Origin: Geosiphon pyriformis
Taxonomy: Eukaryota; Glomeromycota; Glomeromycetes; Archaeosporales; Geosiphonaceae
Assembly (NCBI GenBank): GCA_016748015.1
Contig: JAAOMT010000223.1
Span: 62,752-126,751, forward strand
DNA length: 64,000 bases
Reading direction: 5' to 3'
Position 1 is the first letter of the stretch. The number at the start of each line of letters is the position of its first letter. Shown in pieces: positions 37,584 through 50,152 of this stretch. Position numbers and translations under genes: made by a program. The notes beneath the pieces are model-generated. The model was not told the origin of the DNA. It saw nothing but the letters and a program-made list of their open reading frames with translations, and searched no databases.

Positions 37584-39049
37584 ATGTCAGAACATAGTAA
37601 GAAAAGTAGTGAATCGGAAACTTCTAGTTTTCCCAAAGGTATATGATTCCTTTACGTTAATTTCTAAAGCATAATGTCCATACCCTAATCGTTCAAAACT
37701 TTTCAAATCGTTTCTAAACTTTAAGGTTGGTTCTACATAAAGTCTCAAAGTTGTGACAACGTGTTAGAGCCTCAAAGTTTATCTCTGAACCCTGGTGTTA
37801 GAATAGTTATCGCGAAACAACGCGTGGGGTTTGACTCGGACATCCAGGTAAAACTTTGTCTCTTTTGTGGAAAGTAGAAAGGTGAGAGTCAGAAAAAGAA
37901 AAAAATAAACAAGATTGAAATTTTGGCTCCCTCACATATTTTCTCAAACAGCAATTTGAGGCTAGTTGTCAATATTTCTTTAAATTTTCATCAATTCATT
38001 CAAGACCATATTATTTTATAGTTATGGAGTTTTGAAGATGGTTTTCTCATTAACAAAGCATCACGATTGGTCCTAGATATTGAAAATGGTTTGTGATTTT
38101 CAACTCTAAAACCAATTTCTTCTACTTTAATTTCTTATTATAAAAAAAAAAATTTGCTTGGTATCAGCCTATTAACGCTCATATACGGTCTCAGGCTACG
38201 TTCGCACTTTGCGTCGAACACACGCCTGCCAGACAGAGAAAAAGACTTCCCCAATCGATTCCAAGACCCAAACATGGGTCGCACTACCCGATGGATTCAT
38301 AGGATCTGTAGAACATAGTGGGAGAGTTCTAGACATCCGGGGTGATTCTCAGAAAGAAGGTGCTCAGATTATAATTCACCAGAAAAAGGATAAAGACAAT
38401 ATGAATCAACGGTGGATTTTTGAACCGGCAATAGTGGCCGAAAGTTTAGCTTTACCCTCTCCATTACATGGGTATGTTGGCGCGTTGGGTGATGAGAAAA
38501 CGAATTATTTAGAGTTTGTAAGACATGCACATTATCAAAGTAAGAGTTTGCTGGTTCACAATGGTAATATAGATCATTGTGGGTATAAAAGCTAAAGCAA
38601 AATTGTAATTTCCCATTCAGTTTACGAACAGAAACGCGTTGCACATCTTAGCCAAGAATTAATGGCTGCTGGAGCTGCTTTCGTGGTACGCTCTTTTATA
38701 CTTGAGATTATCATCAATTACGAGTTTGTCTTTTAAAATGTATCATTCTCACAAACCATTTATTTTAGGCGATTAAAACACTAGATGAAAAGTATGAAAA
38801 AGCTGCGAATAATTTCGATTACAAAGAAACTCTTGCCTTGTTTGCCTCTGAAGAGGTTATATTCATATTGAATTATCATTGAATTTATAAAATCATTGAA
38901 CCAAATTAATAAATATTAATTTTACTTTTCGCATATTACAGGCTAAACGCTTGTTTATAAGGATGGGACAGTCGGGAAATTTAGATCAAGTTCAAAAATT
39001 ATCGATTTCGTATGCTCAGGAGGCATATAAAGAACAGCACAATCTTTGA
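37584..39049 (+). CDS. Beta-trefoil (ricin-B-like) lectin repeats fused to a CipC-like (DUF3759) domain, about 282 aa
   Basis: Seven exons in phase: 37584-37638, 37726-37847, 38022-38088, 38195-38539, 38621-38685, 38769-38855, 38942-39049. The N-terminal 20 residues are polar with no signal peptide. Three trefoil-like modules follow: GWFYIKSQS with VLEPQS, DGFLINKASRLVLDIENG, and DGFIGSVEHSGRVLDIRGDS with EGAQIIIHQKK and NQRWIF. The C-terminal roughly 110 residues (HAHYQIYEQKRVAHLSQELM, AAGAAFVAIKTLDEKYEK, ALFASEEAKRLF, AYKEQHNL) look like the fungal CipC-like family of small stress-induced helical proteins. The exon 4 donor at 38540 (GTAAGA) was chosen because it alone keeps the CipC-like frame with a strong donor. 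An intracellular carbohydrate-binding or stress role is only inference. Lectin modules alone do not imply toxicity. Confidence 0.78.
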
Positions 39050-39291
39050 TAGAAAGGCGTGATATGAAAGGATTGGAAGCAACCTGTATAACTTTTTACC
39101 TTATCTATTTATTTAAATCTAATTTTGATTCTTTGGGACAATGATATCTGAAATAACAAAGTAATAACATTTCTCTTTAAACTAATCCCATGCCTAAATA
39201 GCAGCAAATGAAGTAGCAAAGTTACCATATAAAAATCGTAATGCTAGATTTTTTTTCTGAAACACCAAGCCAAATAGAGAGACTAGTGATA

Positions 39292-39914
39292 TTATTTCTC
39301 CTTACGACGAGTCTCGGCGATAATATTGCTAAGTTCTTCGACCTTTCTCTTGGCACGAACAAAAGTACCAAGCTATTCCAAGAATAGGGAGATAAAAAAG
39401 AGAACTGTGAGAATATCTGATTCTATGTTTCTCTGACCCAAAGAAAACTACGTACCCTTTTCTTTGCTAACTTTCTAGCACGCTTATCTTTGGAATTTTT
39501 CAACAGTTCCATCACACGACGTTCATAAGGGGCAAAACCTGCCACCTCACGAATAACATCACGAACAAACTTGACACGGTGTGAAAGTTTCTATTAAAAA
39601 TCATAATGGGTATCGAGTGGATGAATGTCGATAAGACATAAAAATTTATTTAGTTAAAGCTCATAAAAAAAGATTTGAATAATAGGAGTAAGTTCACTAA
39701 TTTTTGAGTCTTATCAACGCGATAAACTGTCCTCCTATAAATCAGTTATAAAACTTCTTCTACTCAAAGTCAAAACAGCAATAAGCATAAACCACAAAAT
39801 CCTTCTACTTACCCCCTTTCTTCGGGAAGGTTTTGTTCGCACCGGACGTGTTGAGACAACATGACCCTTATTGAGACCTATAAAGATGCCACTTTTTTCT
39901 TTTTGGGCTACCAT
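39292..39914 (-). CDS. RPL36: 60S ribosomal protein L36e, 105 aa
   Basis: Three exons in phase 0: 39914-39813, 39590-39456, 39372-39292. Landmarks are [20 protein letters not shown] at the N-terminus, [20 protein letters not shown] in the middle, and [20 protein letters not shown] at the end, all typical of L36e (about 100 aa). It is part of the large cytosolic ribosomal subunit. The N-terminus is a few residues longer than in yeast. High use of strong donors (GTAAGT, GTACGT) fits a highly expressed gene. Another ribosomal gene, S30e, lies 550 bases upstream on the same strand. Confidence 0.96.
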
Positions 39915-40463
39915 AACCGCAAATTAATGTCAAGGCAAAAGAACACTTGAAAAAAAAAGTAGGGAGATAATGGAATTTTGACTTATAAATCATCTAATCT
40001 AGTAATTCAAATGTCACGCGATCCATTTCTGGTTTCTCAATTTGAGGTTATTTGACATAGAAATATAGAAAAATACAAAATAATAATAAAGTATATTAGT
40101 TAAAAATCTAAGTTCTTAAATATTTAAAATATATTAAAATTATCAAAATTTAAAATATTAGTATTCCAATTTAAAACAACATAATTAATAAAAGATGATT
40201 TAAAAATAGCACGTTTTATTCAAAATTGAAAAAACAACTTAATAACCGAAAACTTTTATACTCTCAACTCAATAACCTATATTCTGCTGAATTGTCCATT
40301 TCTCCTCACTAAATAACATTCATCCGACTTTTTGTTATAAAATAATATATCATAATGCGGATAATATTGAAATCAGATTAATGTAAGAGCGATCATGCTT
40401 TTAAACTTGTAACAAAAAAATCTTTTCTTAGTTCTCTCCTGTTTAGGTGTATGGTGTCTGATT

Positions 40464-41147
40464 TCAAGGTTTGTCAGAGGTTGGGGCTGGATTCATCTAT
40501 ATTTATGTTTCGAATTTGGTAGGGTAAATTAGTATGGAAGTTTAAAATTTTCTAAATCAATCCAAGTTTATCCTTTTTTTTCGGAAATTATCATCTAGAG
40601 AGATGACAGATTCTTAAAAAATAATCCCACCCATCAAGTATCATATTACCAGGGAAACCGCTATCCATCCCAAATATCTCAAAAACCCATATCAATCAAA
40701 TCACTCGACAACAATCAAAATCATTATCACCATGAAAATATCAACAACAACTATATAGAAATCATTTATCCATCCATTCAGATAAAAAATTCAATCACTT
40801 ACTCGACGTTTTGCACCAAGAGTAGTCTTATTAACGAAACGTCTATTATACAATATACGTTTCTTGGCACGACCAACTTTGCTCTTTTTAATCCTAACCT
40901 CACTTTCCTCATCTCGCTTCTTTTTAACTTTGGGTGTGTGCGATTTCACTTTCCCGGCACGGGCTAAGGAACCATGGACTTTACCCTTTTAATACAGAGT
41001 GGGGGTAATTATTGGGTAAGTTTAGGAAAGTGTACAGTTGTAACGGCCCAACAGTAAAGTGTTAAGCATGTGTCAAATATTCGTTACTCGTTCAACTTAG
41101 ATATTTCCAATACACATCCTAAATTCTCGAAAAAATCAACATACCAT
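40464..41147 (-). CDS. RPS30: 40S ribosomal protein S30e, 72 aa, start codon in its own coding exon
   Basis: Coding exons 41147-41145 (the ATG alone), 40985-40803, and 40496-40464. The protein begins [19 protein letters not shown], continues [20 protein letters not shown], and ends [13 protein letters not shown], matching S30e throughout. There is no ubiquitin-like fusion partner of the FAU type, as in other fungi. The first intron (159 bases, GTATGT donor) falls exactly after the initiation codon, the same place as in budding yeast RPS30 genes from memory. The second intron (306 bases) separates an 11-codon last exon. Without the last exon the frame would end at VSD-stop. Cytosolic small-subunit protein. 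About 20 residues longer in the middle than animal S30. Confidence 0.93.
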
Positions 41148-41639
41148 TTTGAGAAAATTTTAAAATTCTTATTTACGGAAAGAAAGGTAAAATCTGTTTC
41201 TTTAAAAATTTTGATTTTTCTTCAGCTTTTATTATGTTGAGACTGATTACTTTTCCATTATCACGTGAAAGTGATTATTTGTAATCAATTTATATTAGAA
41301 TCTAAGCAATCTGGCTGCCAATCTAACCTTAAAAGGGAGAAATAATAGCATAATCCTATACGGCGAAGATCTGAAAAATTCATCTGATCCCGTAGTGATT
41401 GAATATTTGCTTTTTCCAGTTTTTTTTCTCCTGTACCTTTGCCTTTTCTGAATTTTAATAAAAAGTCTTTATGACCCTTCCTCTGTAAACTATACATAAA
41501 AATAAAAGGCTACATAGCACAAAAAGATATCTTTGAAAAATTTCTCGCGCATACACATATATATTCATTATGTGCGGCGTTAATATGATATATATATAGT
41601 ATATTTTAAAATACAAACCTGGCCTAAATTCGAGTATTG
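41148..41639. other. Intergenic region, RPS30 upstream / SRPK downstream
   Basis: It holds the RPS30 promoter and the SR protein kinase 3' region. A minus-strand frame at 41285-41497 is coding-like in composition but has no family match or splice support, so I leave it out. Confidence 0.45.
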
Positions 41640-44296
<2,657 letters not shown>

Positions 44297-44950
44297 AATT
44301 TTTGACTTTTTGAGATCAGCGCAAGCGCGGGCGAAAGTTGAAAATATATATTTTATTTAAAGGAAAAAAAAAGGTAGAAGTTGAACCAACCAACCAACCA
44401 GAAAAAAAATCTATTACAAATAAACTTTTACTAGTTAACAAGTATTTTTGTAAAACTTGTAATATTGTTGTGAAATTGAAAGGAAAGAAAGCAGTGAATC
44501 ATCCATCATCTTGTCACATCAACAACACCCAGCATCAAAATCTATCGAAATCAGCAACTCTTTATAAGTAAAAAAGTTGTTTATTATCCTTTTATCAATG
44601 TCAATACGAAAACCATATTTTCAGCATATGTGAAAGGCAACAGCATTTTGCCCAATTGTTTTTTGGCGTGCTGGTTAATCAGCCGGACATTGATTGCTTT
44701 AAGTGTCATTGTACACATTGAAAATCTTTGTAAAGATTTGGAAACCTTGAAATTTAAAAGTGAATTAAGAGCGTGCGAATTTCAATTATTTATTGCATGA
44801 CGATTATATCGCTATGAGACAAGGGATAATAATGTGAGTTGCATAAGTTAAAATTTTTTTGATTAAAATCTTAATTCGGATGAAATTTTTTTTTTTAATT
44901 ATTTGGATGAAAAAAATTAAATTTAGAAGGATGAAAAAGCAAAATTAACA

Positions 44951-44989
<39 letters not shown>

Positions 44990-45298
44990 AATTGAAAATT
45001 TTTTACAAGGGTAAATGTTTTGCAAATATAATTTACTATTAAAATAATAAAGGATCAGATTTTCAAAGATAATGTACAATTGAAATTCAGATCTCCCAAA
45101 AATATATGTTGTGGGGTAAAAAAGTTATTCATCAAGGTATTTAATTATTTCAACTAGATAAAGACCTGATCAACATTTTGGGTTAGATGGAAATTATTCG
45201 GTTATTCTTTACTTGCTTCCAACAATGTTGAATTTGATGGCATTTATGAAAAATAATTAAAAATAATGATCACAAAAATAAAAAGTCTCAATCGATAA
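44297..45298. other. Intergenic region
   Basis: SRPK upstream region and the 3' flank of the orphan gene. It includes an (ATT)n microsatellite near 44951-44988. A plus-strand frame at 44338-44571 is Lys-rich and partly formed by an ACCA repeat; I see no support for it as a gene. Confidence 0.5.
44951..44988. repeat. (ATT)n microsatellite
   Basis: About twelve ATT triplets in the intergenic region. Confidence 0.9.
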
Positions 45299-45908
45299 TT
45301 ATAAATATTCTTTGGAAATTACGTTGAAAGCGATGTCTCTTGGTAAGTTAATAGGTGGCCTAGTCAGTTTCAAATTTTTTGTTAAAAAGATTATCTCTTC
45401 GATATATCAATAAATCAATTAGATCGTTTACCTAAAATTCTTATCCTTGAAGATTTTATTTTTGGGAATAGGGATTTCATAATAAATTATGATTTTCACA
45501 ATAGGAGAAATCGGTAATAATGGATTTTGTGAGGTTGCATTGGAGATTACAAAAATTTGCCATTGTTCTCTAACCAATAAATAATTTACTTCCCTTATAG
45601 TTATTATCCCCAAGAAATTATTATCTTTTAAATTATTACCATCATGGACTGATCTCAAATTCGTCATTTGATATCCAACTTTATCTGAGAATCAAAGTTC
45701 TCCTCGCTTAGAAGGTATAATAATATAGATTAGTAAAACGGGAGACTCAAATTCAATCATATTCACCGAGATTTGAAGGATTAACATCAAGCTTTCCGTT
45801 TCCTCCATGATCACTTAAGCATTTTGAATCTTCTTCTGAATATCTTCCCGAGTTATCGCTAATGTGAAACCTTTCAATTTTATTTTCCTCACATTTATAT
45901 TTTTCCAT
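45299..45908 (-). CDS. Orphan three-exon gene, about 151 aa
   Basis: I do not recognise the product. Three exons fit in phase: 45908-45767 (142 nt), 45684-45432 (253 nt), 45359-45299 (61 nt), with donors GTGAAT and GTAAAC and acceptors TTCTCAG and GACTAG; introns are 82 and 72 bases. The protein starts MEKYKCEENKIERF, is acidic and polar for about 60 residues (YSEEDSKCLSDHGG), then has a beta-rich hydrophobic core (FLGIITIREVNYLLVREQW, IFVISNATSQNPLLPI, IVKIIIYYEIPIP) and ends LPRDIAFNVISKEYL. No signal peptide or obvious membrane helix. The clean phase across three exons, with no stop, argues for a real gene despite short exons. It is convergent with nothing and lies just upstream of the oppositely directed intronless orphan (337 bases between starts). 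Confidence 0.55.
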
Positions 45909-46244
45909 TTAAAACGTCGATGGATAAAATTTAAATCTTCATAAATTACTGTCGACTTTAGGGAAACATTAATTGGCCCCCACTTTCTTGCTGAAACAAA
46001 TTATCCGTTGGACATCTGTTTTAAGAAAGCCAAAGGGTTTGTCATCTTTGTCCTCATATTCTTTAAAGAAAGTGAGGTTTTCTTCTTTACATTTAGTGCT
46101 GTCGCTTTCCAATATAATTGAACCTCTGTTTAAGGGGTAATGTTTTCATACCCCAAAGGTGACTGTTTTGCAAAAATTGTAATATATAAAATAATCCAGT
46201 TCCCAATTGAATTTTAGCCTTGCTTAAAAACTAAAATATTAGTT

Positions 46245-46994
46245 ATGATAGTATTTTTTGAACAATTACCGTTTGTTTACCAAGTAGAAACATTAGTTCA
46301 TGTCCATTGGTTGGCAGAGGAAGGAATAGAAGGTTCATATACTCAACAAACTCTCGAAAATGATTTAAGGCAAGAAGCATTAAGATTATGGCAAGAGGAA
46401 AAGTATGAATTAAACAATATATTAAGAAATCTTACAACCAGTAACTCAAGAAGAGATTCGGTAGTATCCGTGATTGAAAGACTTTTGCGATATAAAAGAA
46501 CAAGACAATTTCAAGATGGAACTGATGCGAGGTATAGGGATAAGGACATGATGAATTATATATACGAAAAACAGTTAAAACAGTTGGAGCAAAAAACCCA
46601 TAATTTAAACGAATTGTCTACCCTGGTTTTCCCTAATCAATCTTACAACTTCAATCAACTCAAACAAGAGATTACTCGGCTCAAATACCAAGAATTAACT
46701 CCCCAAATCAGATGTGAAAGAGCAGAATTCGAGCAATTAATCGTCAATTCTAAAACAAAAGTTGGTCGTAGCTTTGAGAGGGTGGTAGATTTACTCCTAG
46801 AAGCCCAAAAGCAAATCTGCGAAATTGAACCAGAAAGCAATGAGCATTATCAAGTGAAAGGACAATTAATTGCTTATCAAATTATTTTAGAAAACAATCT
46901 CACTAAAGACGAATTGCAAAGCCTTCTCACTAGACAAAATGAATTACACCAACTAGAAAAGCATTTACTTAGTTTGCAAATGATGAACAACTAG
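46245..46994 (+). CDS. Intronless orphan coiled-coil-like protein, 249 aa
   Basis: A single uninterrupted frame from ATG to TAG. Product not recognised. The protein is mostly predicted helix: it opens MIVFFEQLPFVYQVETLVH, continues with charged helical segments (LRQEALRLWQEEKYELNNIL, VIERLLRYKRTRQFQDG, EKQLKQLEQKTHNLNELS) and ends LLTRQNELHQLEKHLLSLQM. No signal peptide, zinc motif or enzyme signature. Every other sizeable gene in this island has several introns, so an intronless 750-base gene stands out. Possible explanations are a retrocopy, a lineage-specific gene, or transfer from an endobacterium (mycoplasma-related endobacteria live in these fungi). None can be chosen from the sequence. 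No upstream promoter motif is claimed. Confidence 0.7.
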   Translation: MIVFFEQLPFVYQVETLVHVHWLAEEGIEGSYTQQTLENDLRQEALRLWQEEKYELNNILRNLTTSNSRRDSVVSVIERLLRYKRTRQFQDGTDARYRDKDMMNYIYEKQLKQLEQKTHNLNELSTLVFPNQSYNFNQLKQEITRLKYQELTPQIRCERAEFEQLIVNSKTKVGRSFERVVDLLLEAQKQICEIEPESNEHYQVKGQLIAYQIILENNLTKDELQSLLTRQNELHQLEKHLLSLQMMNN

Positions 46995-47331
46995 CCAAAA
47001 TCCAAAATCCATTTATATATAAATAAAATTGATCAAACTTATTTTGTTATTATTATTTTAAATAAAAATCTATAAATATGAATTAAATTAACAATAATTT
47101 ATTATTTATAAAACTTTATTAATTTGAACTAAATTATTAATTGAAAGCAAATATATAATCCGAGAAGAAAAAATGCAAATATCCAAAAATTGTCTCTTGA
47201 TTTTAAGTCCACGGAGAATAAATTAGAAATTAAGAATAATAAATAATACAGACTAATGAATTTGTTCCAACCCCTTTTATACTTGAATATTATTCTTTTA
47301 TACCAAAATTGGTTCATCTGAAATCTCTCAC
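46995..47331. other. Convergent intergenic region
   Basis: AT-rich 337-base spacer between the stop codons of the intronless orphan and the PP6 gene. No coding signal accepted. Confidence 0.5.
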
Positions 47332-48957
47332 TTATAAAAAATATTGTCCAACACCTCTCGCTGGAATATTTCGCTCCTGATCCGGGACCGCATTAAAGAG
47401 TTTGAAACTACTCTCGTCAATTTGTAGATTCTCACCAATCTGCATAATGGAGGCAACATTACCGCATCGATAACAATAGTTTGGTGCTGACCATACCGTT
47501 ACTAGATTATCGTCAGGGAACATATATTTGTAACCCTCTTGAACAAGTTGATGGGCACGCGCAATCAAATTTAAACCGTTGACGTGGTTGAACTAAAGGA
47601 AAGAAATAATAATGATGGAAATTTAGAATTTGATAGTGAACACGAGTCTCTAGGATAAGTTACCTCATTCGTGACCTTTGCTCCGAATAACCAACCAGCG
47701 CCACGAGGGCTAACCGCCCATGCCTCTATGTCTTCTGGATCAGACCACATTAAATCTACAAAAAATACAACTAGAATGTTGAATAATTGAAAAAAAGCGA
47801 CTCAATCAAATATTCACCCAATTATCAGGAATGGATTAGATATTTCCCAACTTACCACAAAATGCACCTTCATGTGGAATTTCTTGTGCTCGTGGTATCG
47901 TCCGTATTTGATCCAATGTTCGAACCTCAGGGGATAATCCACCATGGACACATAACACTCGTCCATCTACAATCTAATATCAATTAGAATAAATTTATAT
48001 TTCAATTGATGGATTTAAATCAGGTTGGATTATGGATTATTTTTTGGAAATGAAAAGCTTACAGCCGCTAATGTTAGATAATCAAAGACTTGGCAACAAT
48101 ATTTCCAGACATTAGCATTTCCATATTTAGTCTGACATTCATCTGTTAAATTATGTTAAGATAAATTAATTGAGTTCACAATCTATCCTGTAATAGCAAT
48201 TTCGACCTGAAACTCACCGTAAAATCCGTACACCTGGGTGATTTGTCGGCTTTCGTGATTGCCTCTCAACAGAGTAATCTTATCAGGATACCTAAATAAT
48301 CGAAAGAATATCGGATTGTTAAATCATTAAAATTGAGCTGCTCGTCCTATAATGTGCTTGACAATTCAAGCCTATCTTCACACACCATAACCAGATTTGA
48401 GATACCTTGCTTTCAATGCCATCAACAGCGTAAATGTTTCCAAACTATAATAGCCGCGATCGACGAAATCACCCTATTATTTCAAGTCAATTCACATAGT
48501 CTTAAAAAGTTATTAAGTTGGCAGACCGAAGATTCGTATTTGGTAGATTTGAAACTTTGATGCTTTCATCCGCCAATCTAATTAAACCTCCTTATTTTAA
48601 CCCTAGAGCTCACCATAAATATATAATGTGTATCAGGAATTTCCCCACCGACACGGAATAATTCCAACAAATCGTAAAATTGTCCATGGATATCACCGCA
48701 AACCGTCACAGGTGTATGAACAGGTTGTATATTCGATTCTTCCATTAAGAGTTCTTTTACCTAAACATTCAAAAGTATATGGTGTACCGAAATGACTGAA
48801 TGAGGTGCTAGGTTTCAGAAAGTTGACCCAGAAATAATTATGATCTGCAAAAAAGTGAAATATTCTTATGTACCATTTCGCATAGTTTTTTAATGTCAGC
48901 TTCAGGGAGAAACTGGCATTTCTTAATGGTGGTTAACCACTCGTCAGGGGTACCCAT
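47332..48957 (-). CDS. SIT4: PP2A-family Ser/Thr phosphatase catalytic subunit, PP6/Sit4 type, 307 aa
   Basis: Eight exons, all closing in phase: 48957-48874, 48760-48614, 48473-48406, 48291-48218, 48142-48063, 47973-47856, 47755-47664, 47592-47332. The protein has the metal and catalytic signatures [27 protein letters not shown], and later HGGLSP and [42 protein letters not shown]-like [19 protein letters not shown] and a [12 protein letters not shown] tail point to PP6 rather than PP2A or PP4. It ends YFL, the methylated C-terminal Leu of this group. Length equals human PP6C (305). PP6/Sit4 works with SAPS-domain subunits in G1 progression and TOR-linked signalling. Ppg1 is the nearest alternative identity. 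Confidence 0.95.
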
Positions 48958-49159
48958 TATTTGAAATCTTAGGTTAATAACTTACGTAACTCTAATACTT
49001 TGAAATTATCGAACTGTAAAATAAAGGATAAAAGTGTTATTTTTTTTTTTTTACAAGAATTAGGAGCTCTTGAAATGAGAAAATTGATTTGTAAAACGAA
49101 ATTGTGATGTGCGAATAGATCATCAACTGTTACAAGAATAGAGAAATATTTAGTCTAAT

Positions 49160-49927
49160 ATGATTATTAATTCTCAAAATTTCGATAAAATGGACGAACC
49201 TCCCCCTACTAGCAAGAACAGCAATAATATGGTTTCTTCACAGCAACAACAGTCGAAATATATAAAAGAGGAGTTATTTTCACAACCTAAAGAGTCTGTG
49301 ATAATTGGGCACAGGATTTCAGGTAGGGCCTAAAAAAAAGGTCTTTTTCGCTAAAACTTTTCTCTTTTAATTGGACTACAGCTTTGATTATTTTCTTTAT
49401 TAATTAGAATATTTATTCATTCCAAAACAGGAAAAATATGGAAACTCCCGAAATTAGCCACGCGTCGTTCACAACTTCCACGTAGCCTTTCAAAAACCTG
49501 GGCCCAACGTTTGAAAGAACGCCAGGAACGAGACGCCGTTAAAGCCTTGGAAAATGAATTAAAGACGGAGAAAGAAGCAAAAAAGCAGGTTTGTGGGGTT
49601 TCTTTTCAAATATAGCCTTTGTAAACGTGTGCCAGAATTATAAGAGGCGGTGGCTCAATAATTCAATTATGGTTTAATATTCGTTTTTGTTAATAAATAT
49701 AGAAAACTCGTGAAGCGTTGTCGCAAAGACGAAAAGCAGCTGAGGAACGAGAGCGACTAGAGAAATTGGCAGCCTTGGTATTTTTTGTGTTTCTAAGTTT
49801 ACCCCTCAACTATGAGGGAATGAATTTTAACCATTATAGTGGGTTCACCATTGCTTCATTTATTAAGTATTCGGCGAAGAAAATGAAACGGCTTCGAAAA
49901 AAGCAAGGTAAAAGAAAGAAACAGTAA
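49160..49927 (+). CDS. CGR1: rRNA-processing protein Cgr1, 151 aa
   Basis: Four exons in phase: 49160-49322, 49431-49588, 49703-49777, 49868-49927. The N-terminal 55 residues are polar (Ser, Asn, Gln run). The Cgr1 core follows: GKIWKLPKLATRRS, SKTWAQRLKERQERDAVKAL, ENELKTEKEAKKQ, then a long basic helix KTREALSQRRKAAEERERLE with KLAALYSAKKMKRLRKKQGK at the end. The YSAKKMKRLRKK motif is the family hallmark. Cgr1 is a nucleolar factor needed for 60S ribosomal subunit maturation. The start shown is the upstream ATG; a second in-frame ATG lies ten codons later. The last acceptor (ATTAAG) is weak but is the one that restores the motif. It is divergent from SIT4, 202 bases apart. Confidence 0.88.
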
Positions 49928-50152
49928 GACTGGACAAGAGGCAAGGTCATTGTTGGTAAAGAGGAAATTTAACTAACAATGTAGAAAATCAAAAATATTG
50001 TAAATGGATCATCATTATGAGTCACAAAATAAATTTTCAAATTTTTGAAGCTTTGACTTTTCCCACTTTTTTATTGTCTCCAAAAATAAACCCCTTAAAG
50101 CTTTTAAACTAGGAATTGTTCGCTTTGGCTACTTATAAAATAAAAAAAAGAA

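Noticed and set aside
44338-44571. Plus-strand 77-codon frame upstream of SRPK
   Set aside because: Lys-rich with an ACCA repeat; no splice partner or similarity; probably 5' flank.
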